Assembly (NCBI RefSeq): GCF_001886195.1
Contig: NZ_JXLB01000006.1
Span: 1 to 64,000 of the forward strand
Length of the DNA stretch: 64,000 bases
Direction: 5' to 3'
From: Enterococcus ratti
GTDB lineage: Bacteria > Bacillota > Bacilli > Lactobacillales > Enterococcaceae
This document shows positions 27,401-36,223 of the stretch, piece after piece; within the stretch, counting starts at the first letter, position 1; each line of letters opens with the position of its first letter. The notes under the pieces are model-generated. The model saw only the letters and a program-made list of their open reading frames with translations, made no database searches and was not told the origin of the DNA. The position numbers and the translations under genes were made by a program.

Positions 27401-27885
27401 ACGAAACGGCTGTAGTCAGAAGAAAGAGTAGAAATATCAAATTGAGCAAATCCATCTGCGTGAACAAAGATGCCTTTTTCAAATTGTGTTAAAATGTTCT
27501 CAATTTTTAAAGATAATTTATTCCCTGACATATTGGTGTCTTTACGAACACCGTTTTGACCACCGTAACCAGATTTCCATTGGCTAAATTCCATATCAGA
27601 AAGCCAACGATAGTTTTCTTGTGCTGATTTTGATGAAACAGTTTTTTCTTTTACGGTAGAAAAGGTAGTCTGCTTTTCTGCTTGATTTTTCATGGTTGCT
27701 AAATCGGCAGGTTTTGTAGCAACGGCTTTTGTTTCACCATTTGTTATTTCTGCTAATACGGTAGTTGATGTAGAATGGCTAAGAAAAACAAGTGCTAAAC
27801 TAGCCACTAAAACGGAAGCTGCTCCTTTTTTTAATTTTTTAATCGAAAAACGTTGCACACGATCTGAAGAAAATTTTTTAAACAT
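24412..27885 (-). CDS. large secreted NPCBM / transglutaminase-like / F5/8C protein
   Basis: A 1157-residue surface-type protein. It starts with a YSIRK-like signal (FSIKKLKKGAASVLVASLAL) cut near VLA|E. Residues about 90-240 form an NPCBM carbohydrate-binding module. The middle holds a papain/transglutaminase-like core with GGLCW (Cys506) and GHEAV (His532), which could be catalytic. Residues about 905-1045 form an F5/8 type C (CBM32-like) module (SMDGTNWT). The last 110 residues are mixed helical. There is no LPXTG anchor and no lipobox, so it is likely released or held by its binding modules. The start is supported by GAGGTGAAG upstream. Substrate, probably a host glycan or glycoprotein, is inference. 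Confidence 0.8.
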   Translation of the reverse strand: MFKKFSSDRVQRFSIKKLKKGAASVLVASLALVFLSHSTSTTVLAEITNGETKAVATKPADLATMKNQAEKQTTFSTVKEKTVSSKSAQENYRWLSDMEFSQWKSGYGGQNGVRKDTNMSGNKLSLKIENILTQFEKGIFVHADGFAQFDISTLSSDYSRFVTTVGIDQSQGNLGEVVFYIQGSKDGRTWENLKVSSVIKGSNNAEDIEVNVKGYKQLRLWANSHGPNGNDHAVFAGARLVKENYDLNSENYQGVKPLAEYDKEISKLGAENAVNNHTDLLNERELVRQLGYRAIQNSVKENAKNKDALDWLLSDKDALNLFIEAGNIEQPIRFMDALGNIYHDHKADLQDSNHGELYKKMMIAAAAGWSSDIYTSPLSFSMPLPSNDISERYGIMKELFENNQFARMDEFATYDMEHLRMVMTDSIANDELKWLNGYSQTKGADRLNMWKYGVPYVAPNYNQESLYDMANKQAMDEKYHLPQYNIQYGEKGKNRTWMVMEAGGLCWNISRLGQNLLKSNGVATVGIFQPGHEAVLQYAKQPDGKGKWAINNNVGGWQAARTVWCGGNGYRMLLNWGNKYFSSNATNESNNASYTLLAQAALDSGKFEESNDYNLAAKSFSTSQERINAYKKALSILNINLDSFEGLLKEYTNNSETTSAQWNQLGEEVIKAYTYYPYAMVDLLNVITPHLQGSDLVNIDLLKTQALEKATRATSENVYQFEDTKTLASHLLQSNRVDLATFSFDGENANKIMINSKYHTSNLDILYSLDGGNQWINAGKVTEITLTPEQVKQISEVNDLKLKVGGSNAVFTIDITKASTLTGLFANDYENRILGNIDHLEVSTDNGKTWTDYTTQRFTGNTVVLARYKANGTKLQSDSSTFTFTEDNYDSIKKNIKYIPYDQMKLHSFSSEQSEQHAAKHMIDGLTNTAWHTKFGIDSDNQLYYTVEFNEAKELAVIDYLPNEGGANGRLQAAEIYTSMDGTNWTLSQTVTGLQNNTEQKHLILDTPVKTKFVKIKAKATYGNYEGERNHYFSGKLFMFFEKEQVLTEEQKAKAAIEKMKAAVKNVLKDQDVKTAPDFVVTNSPMQPTLNGLAKELADRAKKAIEPLSGRYFIHMINDYSASNLDELLRNGLYIFYQENENAPQYMLCMDEFSLVD

Positions 27886-27927
27886 TAAAACTTCACCTCA
27901 TTAGATTAATTTATTACCATAGTGCTT

Positions 27928-27956
27928 ATTAAAGAAAGGAAATAATCCTAGGTCAA
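27928..27956 (-). promoter_or_regulatory. promoter of the large secreted protein gene
   Basis: On the minus strand TTGACC (27956-27951), 17 bp, TTTAAT (27933-27928), 43 bp before the start codon. Confidence 0.6.
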
Positions 27957-28493
27957 CTATACGAAATCTTTACATTTTTTTGTTGTAAGTTATTTATAAC
28001 TTTTATCTAAAAAATTAAATAATAGAGGTATACATTTTTTGTGAAAAATAGTATTATTTTAAGTAATTAGATAATTAATTCTAAAATAAAAGTCTATTTA
28101 CTAATGAGTCAAACGAATGATGTTTACGTCAGTATTAAATAAAATATGTTCTATTTTTTTATTAATAACTCTTTTTTTAAAGTTAAAATAAAAAAAATAG
28201 CTTCCTCTATTTATTTATTTTTGAATACATTTTAAAAAATAGAAAATTGTTCATGCGTAGGACTGCTATTAAAGAGAAAAAATTCAATACTGAAAATAAT
28301 TTTAGGTAAAAGAAAACAGGCGAAGGATGGCTACGCTGGGTGTTGAACTTGTTTTCTACATTGTGTTAAGAGAATAGATATGAGTATTCATGTTACTTAG
28401 AGGGAAGAAGGATAGATATTAGTAAGTGAAATTAAATTGATGAAGATATAAAAATAAAGGGTATAATCGGATAAAGAAATTTCTAAATGTTTG
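27957..28493. other. AT-rich gap with one GC-richer hairpin
   Basis: No gene is supported. AGAAAACA (28311-28318) pairs with TGTTTTCT (28350-28357) around a 31-nt loop that is much richer in G and C than its surroundings. No T-run follows, and I cannot say what it does. Confidence 0.4.
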
Positions 28494-28549
28494 AAAAAAA
28501 GATCACTCCTAAAAATTGCAAACTAATTTTTTAGGAGTGATCTTTTTTT
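28494..28549. terminator. bidirectional terminator beside pepQ
   Basis: A run of A then GATCACTCCTAAAAA (28501-28515) pairs with TTTTTAGGAGTGATC (28528-28542), followed by T7. A/T runs flank both arms, so it works on either strand. It lies just past the minus-strand pepQ stop. Confidence 0.88.
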
Positions 28550-28585
28550 GGAGCGATAATTATAATTTTTTTAAGTCGGCTCTAG

Positions 28586-29689
28586 TTAATTAAGAATAAT
28601 TAATTCTTTTGGTGTATTTGTCAATGCAAGACAGCCGTCTTTAGTCACATAAACGCAATCTTCAATTCGAACACCTACTTGTTCAGGGATATAAATACCT
28701 GGTTCAAGAGAAAAACACATGCCTTCTTCAATCACTAGATCGTTTCCTTCTACAAGAGAAGGAAATTCATGGACAGTGGTTCCAATACCATGTCCCAGAC
28801 GATGATTGAAGTATTCACCATAACCGTAACTACTAATGACTTTTCTAGCAATTTGATCCAGTTCAGCGGCGGTAATTCCAGGACGAACAGCAGCCTGAGC
28901 CGTTTGTTGGGCTTCAAGCGTGATTTGATAAATTTTTTCTTGAAATGCTGTCGGTTTTTTGTAAGCAATTGTTCGAGTGGCATCGCTACAATAGCCGTTC
29001 CAAACTACACCTAAATCAAATAAAACCAGTTCATTTGGCGCAATTTGTGTATTTCCGGGAGTACCATGTGGACTTGCGGCATTTTTGCCTGCTAAAACAA
29101 GGGTATCAAAAGACATTTGAGAAACGCCTTGTTTTTTTAGCTGGTATTCGATTTCTGCGATGATTGCTTGTTCAGTCATTCCTTCTTTCACAGCTTGAAA
29201 GCCAATTTCAAAAGCTATATCTGCCCATTTGCCAGCAGCCAACAACTGTTCTTTTTCTTCTTGTGTTTTAATTAATTGAAGCCGTTGAATGATTGCTGTT
29301 AAGTCAATAAAAGAATCCGTACCAATTAAACCATTTGAAATCGCATCGAAGCGATCAATCGTTAGCACATTTTTTTCGATACCGATTGTGCCGGGTTGTC
29401 CGTAACGTGTATGAATTTCTTTTCCAATGATTTCCCATGGATTTTCACTATCTAAATAGCCGCGTACATCAAATGACCAAGTACTATTTTGAGCATCTTC
29501 TACTTCTAAAGCTGGAGTAAATAAGAAAGGATCTTGTTCAAGCGGAATAAATAATGCGAGGACACGTTCATGCGGGTCGCTTTCGTATCCGGAAAAGTAA
29601 GCAATGTGTTTAGGGTCACAAATATAAGCTAAATCTACTTGTTTTTGAGCCATCCATTTACGTAATTCAGTGATTTTTACGTGATTCAT
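28586..29689 (-). CDS. pepQ: Xaa-Pro dipeptidase
   Basis: Cleaves Xaa-Pro dipeptides in the cytoplasm. The 367-residue protein has the creatinase N-terminal domain and a C-terminal pita-bread metallopeptidase domain. Visible metal ligands are Asp in LVLFDLGVVWNGYCSD, Asp in SDATRT, His in HRLGHGIGTTVHE and Glu residues in FSLEPGIY and RIEDCVYV. Divergent pepQ and ccpA genes are a classic arrangement in lactic acid bacteria. pepQ expression is often under CcpA control, and a cre-like site is in the shared intergenic region. Confidence 0.95.
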   Translation of the reverse strand: MNHVKITELRKWMAQKQVDLAYICDPKHIAYFSGYESDPHERVLALFIPLEQDPFLFTPALEVEDAQNSTWSFDVRGYLDSENPWEIIGKEIHTRYGQPGTIGIEKNVLTIDRFDAISNGLIGTDSFIDLTAIIQRLQLIKTQEEKEQLLAAGKWADIAFEIGFQAVKEGMTEQAIIAEIEYQLKKQGVSQMSFDTLVLAGKNAASPHGTPGNTQIAPNELVLFDLGVVWNGYCSDATRTIAYKKPTAFQEKIYQITLEAQQTAQAAVRPGITAAELDQIARKVISSYGYGEYFNHRLGHGIGTTVHEFPSLVEGNDLVIEEGMCFSLEPGIYIPEQVGVRIEDCVYVTKDGCLALTNTPKELIILN

Positions 29690-29799
29690 TTTGGCATCCT
29701 TCTTTCTGTTGTATTGAATTATTAGTTATTGTACCACTTAATGATTCAAAGACCAACGTTTGCCAAGTGAAAAAAGTAAATATTTTCATGAAAGACGTA

Positions 29800-29840
29800 G
29801 TAAAACGGTTGCATTTTTGAATAGAATTTGATATTCTATT
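29800..29840. promoter_or_regulatory. ccpA promoter with cre-like site and palindrome
   Basis: TTGCAT (29809-29814), 17 bp, TATTCT (29832-29837) is a good promoter for ccpA. GTAAAACGGTTGCA (29800-29813) matches 11 of 14 positions of the cre consensus and overlaps the -35 box, allowing autoregulation. AATAGAAT (29820-29827) and ATTCTATT (29833-29840) form a perfect 8-bp inverted repeat that covers the -10 box. The protein binding the second site is unknown. Confidence 0.45.
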
Positions 29841-29895
29841 TTAGAAATGTAAAGCGTATTTTCAGAAAACATATAAAAAGAGTAGGAGAGTAAGA

Positions 29896-30897
29896 ATGGA
29901 AAAGCAAACTATTACTATTTATGATGTAGCGAGAGAGGCAAATGTTTCGATGGCTACTGTTTCACGTGTTGTTAATGGTAACCCCAACGTCAAACCTGCA
30001 ACCAGAAAAAAAGTATTGGAAGTTATTGATCGTTTGGATTATCGTCCAAATGCTGTGGCACGAGGCTTAGCAAGTAAAAAAACGACGACAGTCGGTGTGA
30101 TCATTCCTGATGTTAGCAACATGTTTTTTGCTTCTTTAGCTCGTGGAATTGATGATGTGGCGACGATGTACAAATACAACATTATTTTAGCTAATTCTGA
30201 TGGCAATGATCAAAAAGAAGTAAATGTATTAAATAATCTTTTAGCCAAGCAAGTAGATGGCGTCATTTTTATGGGGCATCATATTACAGATGAAATTCGT
30301 GGTGAGTTTTCCCGCTCTAAAACCCCTGTTGTTTTAGCTGGTTCAATTGATCCAGATGAACAAGTAGGTAGTGTAAACATTGATTACACATCTGCTGCAA
30401 AAGATGCTGTAAACAAATTAGCGAAAAATGGCAATGAAAAAATAGCTTTTGTCAGTGGAGCGTTGATTGATCCAATCAATGGACAAAACCGTCTGAAAGG
30501 ATACAAAGAAGCACTGAAAGAAAATCATTTGTCTTATAGTGAAGGATTGATTTTTGAAGCGGAATATAATTTTAAAGATGGTATCTCATTAGTTGAACGA
30601 ATCAATAATAGTGGCGCAACCGCTGCCTATGTTTCAGATGATGAGTTAGCAATCGGAATTTTAGATGGACTTTTAGATAAAGGAGTCAAAATACCGGAAG
30701 AATTTGAAATCATCACAAGCAATAATTCACTGCTTACGGATGTGGCTCGTCCACGCTTAACTAGTATTACCCAACCGTTGTATGATCTTGGTGCAGTTTC
30801 GATGCGTTTATTAACTAAAATGATGAACAAAGAAGAAGTAGAAGAGAAAACCATCGTTTTACCTTATGGAATCGAAGAAAAGGGTTCAACAAAATAA
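29896..30897 (+). CDS. ccpA: catabolite control protein A
   Basis: A LacI-family global regulator. With HPr phosphorylated on Ser46 by HprK it binds cre sites to repress or activate carbon genes. The 333-residue protein opens with the LacI helix-turn-helix (TITIYDVAREANVSMATVSRVVNGN, residues 5-29). The hinge helix includes RPNAVARGLASKKT. The periplasmic-binding-like core contains SNMFFASLARGIDD, which is typical of CcpA. GGAGAG precedes the ATG. It has its own promoter and a strong terminator. Confidence 0.96.
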   Translation: MEKQTITIYDVAREANVSMATVSRVVNGNPNVKPATRKKVLEVIDRLDYRPNAVARGLASKKTTTVGVIIPDVSNMFFASLARGIDDVATMYKYNIILANSDGNDQKEVNVLNNLLAKQVDGVIFMGHHITDEIRGEFSRSKTPVVLAGSIDPDEQVGSVNIDYTSAAKDAVNKLAKNGNEKIAFVSGALIDPINGQNRLKGYKEALKENHLSYSEGLIFEAEYNFKDGISLVERINNSGATAAYVSDDELAIGILDGLLDKGVKIPEEFEIITSNNSLLTDVARPRLTSITQPLYDLGAVSMRLLTKMMNKEEVEEKTIVLPYGIEEKGSTK

Positions 30898-30926
30898 GGA
30901 AATAAAACGGAAAATAAAATATATCT

Positions 30927-30974
30927 AAAAAAGCTGCTTTTGCTGGGAATTTTAAGGCAAAAGCAGCTTTTTGT
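30927..30974. terminator. bidirectional terminator between ccpA and the PBP gene
   Basis: AAAAAAGCTGCTTTTGC (30927-30943) pairs with GCAAAAGCAGCTTTTT (30957-30972) across a short loop. Both ends are A/T-runs, so it can serve ccpA (plus) and the convergent PBP gene (minus). Confidence 0.88.
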
Positions 30975-30993
30975 TTTAAAAGCCGCTTACAAT

Positions 30994-33315
30994 TTAATTT
31001 TTTTTGCTGCTTTTTATTTCTGGATTTGCTCTTGCAAAAGCATAGGCTGTTTTCCAATATGCTTTGTAATTTTCCTCTGTTCCTCCTACGCCAAACTTAA
31101 AGGTAGTGTCTTTTGGCCCGTTTTTTGCCCAGAGTGATTCAATTGTTTTATTTGGTGTATGAATGGTTCTTTTATCAATTGTAACTTTTCCGGGGTTTTG
31201 TCCAGTAAAAGCTGCGACTTTTTTCTTCATGACATCAGAAGATAATTCAAATTTATCTTTGATCCCAAAAATAGAGGGATTGACGTAGTAAATTTGATTG
31301 ATCATGTTTGCTAAATAGCGGGAAGAACGTTTTCTTGCTTGAGTATCCATGCTTGTATTATCATCATGACCGGACCAGCTGCTTATTGTGATAGAAGGAG
31401 TAGAAACGATCAGCCAAGAATCTCTGTATTCATTTGTTGATCCTGTTTTACCAATCCAGTCGGCTTGACCTAGCTCTTTATTTAGGTTAGTCATGTCGTC
31501 TTTAAATGGTGTTGTGATTTTTGCAGTGATCACGCTGCGCATCATGTCATTCATAATGGTTGCTGCTGCATTCGAATAGACTCTCACTGGGTTTTCCTCG
31601 TGTTGATAAATGACTTTTCCAGAATTGTCAGTAATCGAATCAATTAAATAACCTTCTTGATAGATGCCACCATTTGCTAATGCTTGAAACCCGTTTGTTT
31701 GCTGGAGGGTTGTTACATCCACCGTTCCTAACGGAGCAGATTCGACCCCCCAATTAGAATTGGCGGGATAGTTCATTTTTGCTAAATAGTTTTCATAAGC
31801 ATATTGTTTGGAGCCGCCTTGATTCAAGACAGCTTGATACAAGTGATAAGCAGGGATGTTATTGGACCATTCTAACGATTTTCTAACCGTTTGGAAGGTA
31901 TTTGAGCCTTCGTTTGTGGCGTTAACAATTTTTTCTCCGGCATTGTTTCCTTCTTGCCAAGTGGTTGCATAATCAGAAACGCGGGATTCTGACCCTACGA
32001 GTCCCATGTCAATGGCCGGTCCATAAACTAGTACGGGTTTGATGGAGGAGCCTGCTTGTCGTTGTGTATCAAATGCGTGATTATTTTGATTTTGCAGATA
32101 ATTGCGTCCTCCGACAAACCCATAAATTCGTCCAGTTTTATTATCCATTAAAACATTTCCAGTTTCGACGGGAGTAGATTTTCCATCGTCTAGCAAGTGA
32201 CCGTAATTTTTAGCGGCTGTTTGCATGACTGCATAGATATTTTTATCGATAGTTGAATGGATCGTGTAACCTCTTGTTTGAATTGTCTGTTGGGCTTTTT
32301 GGTAATAAGCATTATAAATACTTGCATCTGATAAATCCGCCTTATTTTTTTCAGCTAATTGTTTTGTAATGATTTTAGCAGCTTCGTTCATGACCGTATA
32401 GTATAAAAATTCACGGTCACTTTGTTCCATGATTTGCTGCGGCAAGAAATCTTTTGTTAAATCATAAGCTTTTGCTTCTTCATACTGCTTTTTCGTAATT
32501 TTTCTTTCACGATACATACTAAAAAGAACAATATCTTTGCGTCTTAACCCGGCGGAGAGGTCTTGTTTCAAAGCTCCTGTATTGGTATAGGGACTATAAG
32601 TAATTGGACTTTGTGGCAAGCCGGCAATAAACGCAGCCTGCGGTAAAGTAACGTCTTTGGCATTAACGCCAAAAATGCCTTTGGCGGCTTCTTGAACGCC
32701 GGCGATATTTTGTCCCTTATTATTTCTGCCAAATGGCGAGACGTTCAAATACATTGAGATAATCTCATTTTTTGAAAAATATTTTTCCACTTGAGCGGCT
32801 AGCAGAATTTCATTTGCTTTGCGCTTGAAAGTGGTTTCATCTGTTAAAATTTGTTGTTTGACTAATTGCTGGGTCAATGTTGATCCACCAGAAGAACCGA
32901 ATCCTGTTGCTTCAGAAAATAATGCACGTAAAACAGCTTTGGGAACATAGCCGTTATGTCGTTCAAAATACTCATCTTCTGTGCTGATAATGGCTGTTTT
33001 CAATAAAGGTGAAATTTGGTCAGAAGGAACGGCTGTCCGCATTAGATCAGTTTGGATTTTTGATATTTCAGAGTTGTCAGTATAGACAATTTTTGATGTT
33101 TCTGTGATGTTGCCAAGTTCTGATTTTAAAGTTGCTTTGGTTGGTAGTTTGGTATCTTCAACAAGATAGGCAAAATAACCAGCTCCGATACCAGCGCCAA
33201 ATGCTGCAAGTAGCAGAAAAAGAACGATGATAAAAACAGTTAATGATTGGAAGACGCCAAAAGCAATTTTGAATCCCAACCATTTTTGCTTTTTCCGAGT
33301 ATCTTTACGTGGCAA
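30994..33315 (-). CDS. class A penicillin-binding protein
   Basis: A bifunctional peptidoglycan enzyme: a 773-residue type II membrane protein with one N-terminal anchor (about residues 17-45). The glycosyltransferase (GT51) domain shows EDEYFERHNG near residue 92, GGSTLTQQLVKQQ and RKANEILLAAQVEKYFSKNEI. The transpeptidase domain shows the active-site SxxK as SSIKP near 425, SNN in SLEWSNNIPAY and KTG in IGKTGSTNEYRD. It sits beside ccpA. By position it probably corresponds to enterococcal PbpZ (PBP2A type), though I assign only the class with confidence. Confidence 0.93.
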   Translation of the reverse strand: MPRKDTRKKQKWLGFKIAFGVFQSLTVFIIVLFLLLAAFGAGIGAGYFAYLVEDTKLPTKATLKSELGNITETSKIVYTDNSEISKIQTDLMRTAVPSDQISPLLKTAIISTEDEYFERHNGYVPKAVLRALFSEATGFGSSGGSTLTQQLVKQQILTDETTFKRKANEILLAAQVEKYFSKNEIISMYLNVSPFGRNNKGQNIAGVQEAAKGIFGVNAKDVTLPQAAFIAGLPQSPITYSPYTNTGALKQDLSAGLRRKDIVLFSMYRERKITKKQYEEAKAYDLTKDFLPQQIMEQSDREFLYYTVMNEAAKIITKQLAEKNKADLSDASIYNAYYQKAQQTIQTRGYTIHSTIDKNIYAVMQTAAKNYGHLLDDGKSTPVETGNVLMDNKTGRIYGFVGGRNYLQNQNNHAFDTQRQAGSSIKPVLVYGPAIDMGLVGSESRVSDYATTWQEGNNAGEKIVNATNEGSNTFQTVRKSLEWSNNIPAYHLYQAVLNQGGSKQYAYENYLAKMNYPANSNWGVESAPLGTVDVTTLQQTNGFQALANGGIYQEGYLIDSITDNSGKVIYQHEENPVRVYSNAAATIMNDMMRSVITAKITTPFKDDMTNLNKELGQADWIGKTGSTNEYRDSWLIVSTPSITISSWSGHDDNTSMDTQARKRSSRYLANMINQIYYVNPSIFGIKDKFELSSDVMKKKVAAFTGQNPGKVTIDKRTIHTPNKTIESLWAKNGPKDTTFKFGVGGTEENYKAYWKTAYAFARANPEIKSSKKN

Positions 33316-33639
33316 AAGGACTCACCTCAACTAATAGTTTTATTTTGCTAATTATAGCAAAGAATACGGCAAAAAAACAGACAAGGGAATTTTTGTTGAA
33401 TTTATTTCTTCATGATAGGAGAAATTTTTGTCAATAAAAAGAAAATGACTGTCTTTTTCTTTCTATCAATTGTTTTTTCAATACAAAAAGAGATACCTAA
33501 GAATGTTTTTAAAAGCAAGCTTTCTTTTCTTTATGGTTTCAGTTAAGATAAAAGTGCTGCAAGCATAACTAGACAATTGTATGAAAAAACACAGCAGTTG
33601 ATAAAACATGAATTAACTGCTTTTTAAGGAGGAAAATTG
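33316..33639 (+). terminator. gap before nfo with an attenuator-like hairpin
   Basis: AGCAGTT (33593-33599) pairs with AACTGCT (33615-33621) and is followed at once by T4 and the nfo ribosome binding site AAGGAGG (33627-33633). The stem could attenuate transcription into nfo, or hinder translation. The rest of the gap probably contains the divergent promoters of the PBP gene and nfo, but I cannot define them. Confidence 0.4.
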
Positions 33640-34539
33640 ATGCTACTTGGATCACATGTAAGTATGAGCGGTAAAAAAATGTTCTTAGGTGCCGCCGAAG
33701 AAGCTGCAAGTTATGGAGCTTCTACTTTTATGGTTTATACTGGTGCGCCTCAAAATACGCGGCGTAAACTGATCGAAGAAATGAATATTCAAGCCGGCAA
33801 AGAATACATGCAAATCTATGGTTTGTCAAATGTCGTTGTTCATGCGCCTTATATTATCAATTTGGGCAATACAATAAAGCCGGAAATGTTTCCGTTTGCG
33901 GTACAATTTTTAAGAGAAGAGATTGTTCGAGCGGAAGCTTTAGGCGCAGCTCAAATTACTTTGCATCCTGGTGCGCACGTTGGCGCAGGGGTAAAAGCGG
34001 GTATTTCAAAAATTATCGAAGGCTTAAATGAGGTGTTGACAAAAGAACAAACGGTACAAATTGCTTTGGAAACAATGGCTGGTAAAGGTACTGAAATTGG
34101 TCGAACATTTGAAGAATTAGCAAGAATCATTGATGGCGTAGCCTTAAATGAAAAGCTATCTGTTACTTTTGATACTTGTCACACGCATGATGCGGGATAT
34201 GATGTTCGCAATGATTTTTCAGGAGTAATGACTAAATTTGACAAAGTAATTGGATTAGAGCGTTTAAAAGTTTTGCATATTAATGATTCAAAAAATCCTA
34301 GAGGTTCTCATAAAGACCGTCATGCCAATATCGGCTTTGGGGCAATTGGTTTTGAAGCGTTAAATAAAATTGTTCACGCGCCGATGTTTGAAGGAATTTC
34401 TAAAATTTTGGAAACGCCTTATGTAGGTAAAGAGAAAAAAATGGCTTATGCACCTTATAAAAAAGAACTTAAGATGTTAAAACAACAACAATTTGATCCG
34501 GAAATATTTCCTGAATTAATTGCCAAAGTTACGGAGTAG
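33640..34539 (+). CDS. nfo: deoxyribonuclease IV (apurinic endonuclease)
   Basis: Cuts DNA 5' of abasic sites in base excision repair. The 299-residue TIM-barrel enzyme carries the AP endonuclease family 2 motifs: LGSHVS at the N-terminus, [11 protein letters not shown] near 70, [12 protein letters not shown] near 110, [12 protein letters not shown] near 147, [12 protein letters not shown] near 180 and [20 protein letters not shown] near 215. These supply the three-metal ligands. I use ATG 33640 because AAGGAGG is 6 nt upstream; a TTG one codon earlier also fits. Confidence 0.96.
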   Translation: MLLGSHVSMSGKKMFLGAAEEAASYGASTFMVYTGAPQNTRRKLIEEMNIQAGKEYMQIYGLSNVVVHAPYIINLGNTIKPEMFPFAVQFLREEIVRAEALGAAQITLHPGAHVGAGVKAGISKIIEGLNEVLTKEQTVQIALETMAGKGTEIGRTFEELARIIDGVALNEKLSVTFDTCHTHDAGYDVRNDFSGVMTKFDKVIGLERLKVLHINDSKNPRGSHKDRHANIGFGAIGFEALNKIVHAPMFEGISKILETPYVGKEKKMAYAPYKKELKMLKQQQFDPEIFPELIAKVTE

Positions 34540-34568
34540 TTCGGACAAACTGACTATTCTAATAAAAC

Positions 34569-34643
34569 AATGCCAAAATCAAGTATTTCATTTACTGTGA
34601 TTAATAACCGGTAAATGAGGAACTATTGATTTTGGCATTTTTA
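34569..34643. terminator. shared terminator between nfo and mntH
   Basis: AATGCCAAAATCAA (34569-34582) pairs with TTGATTTTGGCATT (34626-34639), and inside it CATTTAC (34589-34595) pairs with GTAAATG (34611-34617). T-rich sequence follows on the plus strand and A-rich precedes it, so it fits both convergent genes. Confidence 0.8.
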
Positions 34644-34648
34644 TTCAC

Positions 34649-36223
34649 TTATTCATTTTCTGCACTTACTTGTTGCAATCTTTTTTCGTATTTTTTGTTT
34701 CCTTTGTATAAATCAATGATTGTCCAAGCAAGTAAGGCTAGCACTGCAATGATTAGTAAATAAGCAAGAGAATCTGCCCATATTAATTCATTGTCTGTTG
34801 CTTGTCCACCAAAAAAGCTTTCAATTTGTCCGGGTAGTCCGCGAAGATTTAAGAAAGTTAGACTGATAACTGAAATCCAGCCGATTAATTTAACCAAAAA
34901 ATTATTTTTAAATTGTTTGCCCATTTCTGCTTCACTATTTGTCATCATCAACAAAGGAATCATTGAAAATGGAAGAGCAAAAGCTAAGAAAACTTGCGAT
35001 TCATTCATTAAATGATTTAAAGCGGTATGTTCTTCAACAGTTCCTTTCGTGCTGGTGAACAATACGCACAATAAAACGGGTAGAACAGATAAAAGACGAG
35101 TAATCAAACGACGAAGCCAGATCGGCATACGCATATGAATAAAACCTTCCATAATTACTTGCCCAGTCAAGGTACCAGTAATAGTTGAATTTTGTCCTGA
35201 AGCTAAAAGAGCAACTGCAAATAAAGTAGATAAAATCCCCGATTTTGCCACACCAATCAAGACACCGTTGCTCATTGCAGAAGGATCAGATAAAGCCTCA
35301 TAAAGTCCAAAAAATGAAGGATCTTGAACGGAGCCATTTTTAAAGACTGCAACACCCATAATTAACAATAAAGCATTGACTAAAAAAGCTAACGTTAATT
35401 GAATATTTGAATCCCAAGTTGAAAAACGAACTGCTCTAGCAATATCTTCTGTATCTTTTCGATCAATTTTCCGAGTTTGGGATACGGCAGAATGCAAGTA
35501 GAGATTATGTGGCATCACAGTGGCGCCGATGATTCCCAATGCGCCTGTTAAAGGTGTTTCTCCACCGATTGTTGGGGAATCAGCAAAAGTACTGCTTGTA
35601 GGAAGAAAGCCAGTAAATAACTCTTTCCAATTAGGATTAGAAAGTGCAACTTGATAAACAAAGACAAATAAAATGACAAAGATCAGGCAAACGACAATAG
35701 CTTCAATTTTTCGAAAACCGATTTTAGTTAAGGCCAATAAGATGAAAACATCAAAAACAGTAATAAATACGGCAATGACTAATGGAATATCAAAAAGTAA
35801 ATAAAGGGCAATCGCTGCACCGATGACTTCAGCAATATCTGTCGCCATAATTGCTAACTCTGTTAATATCCATAAAATGATGCCTAATGTTTTACTTGTC
35901 CGAGCTCGAATGGCTTGGGCAAGATCCATCTGACTGACAATTCCTAATTTTGCAGCCATATATTGCAAGAGCATGGCAATCAGACTTGACATTAAAATGA
36001 CAGACATTAACAAGTAATGGAAATTCTGTCCACCGGTAATGGAAGTAGACCAATTTCCCGGATCCATGTAGCCCACGGCAACAAGTGCTCCCGGACCGGA
36101 ATAAGCAAGTAGTGTTTTAAAAAAACTTTTATTTTTAGGAACGTTTACCGTACCGTTTACTTCCGCTAATGATAAACCATTTGTATGTTCAATTAATTTT
36201 TGTTTATGCGGTTGGCTATTCAA
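34649..36223 (-). CDS. mntH: Nramp family divalent metal transporter
   Basis: Proton-coupled Mn2+ (and Fe2+) import. The 524-residue protein has about eleven membrane segments. It shows the Nramp metal-binding DPGN motif (MDPGNWSTSITGG near residue 55) and MPHNLYLHSA near 238, which supplies the second metal site. The 30-residue polar N-terminus is usual for the longer lactic-acid-bacterial forms. Upstream, TTTGCCTAA at 36299-36307 resembles half of a Bacillus MntR operator, but I do not see the other half. A manganese-responsive regulator is therefore only a guess. Confidence 0.93.
   Translation of the reverse strand: MNSQPHKQKLIEHTNGLSLAEVNGTVNVPKNKSFFKTLLAYSGPGALVAVGYMDPGNWSTSITGGQNFHYLLMSVILMSSLIAMLLQYMAAKLGIVSQMDLAQAIRARTSKTLGIILWILTELAIMATDIAEVIGAAIALYLLFDIPLVIAVFITVFDVFILLALTKIGFRKIEAIVVCLIFVILFVFVYQVALSNPNWKELFTGFLPTSSTFADSPTIGGETPLTGALGIIGATVMPHNLYLHSAVSQTRKIDRKDTEDIARAVRFSTWDSNIQLTLAFLVNALLLIMGVAVFKNGSVQDPSFFGLYEALSDPSAMSNGVLIGVAKSGILSTLFAVALLASGQNSTITGTLTGQVIMEGFIHMRMPIWLRRLITRLLSVLPVLLCVLFTSTKGTVEEHTALNHLMNESQVFLAFALPFSMIPLLMMTNSEAEMGKQFKNNFLVKLIGWISVISLTFLNLRGLPGQIESFFGGQATDNELIWADSLAYLLIIAVLALLAWTIIDLYKGNKKYEKRLQQVSAENE

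Noticed and set aside
29847-29865. A cre site at TGTAAAGCGTATTTTCA upstream of ccpA
   Set aside because: The spacing between TG and CG is one base too long for the consensus. The site overlapping the -35 box fits better.
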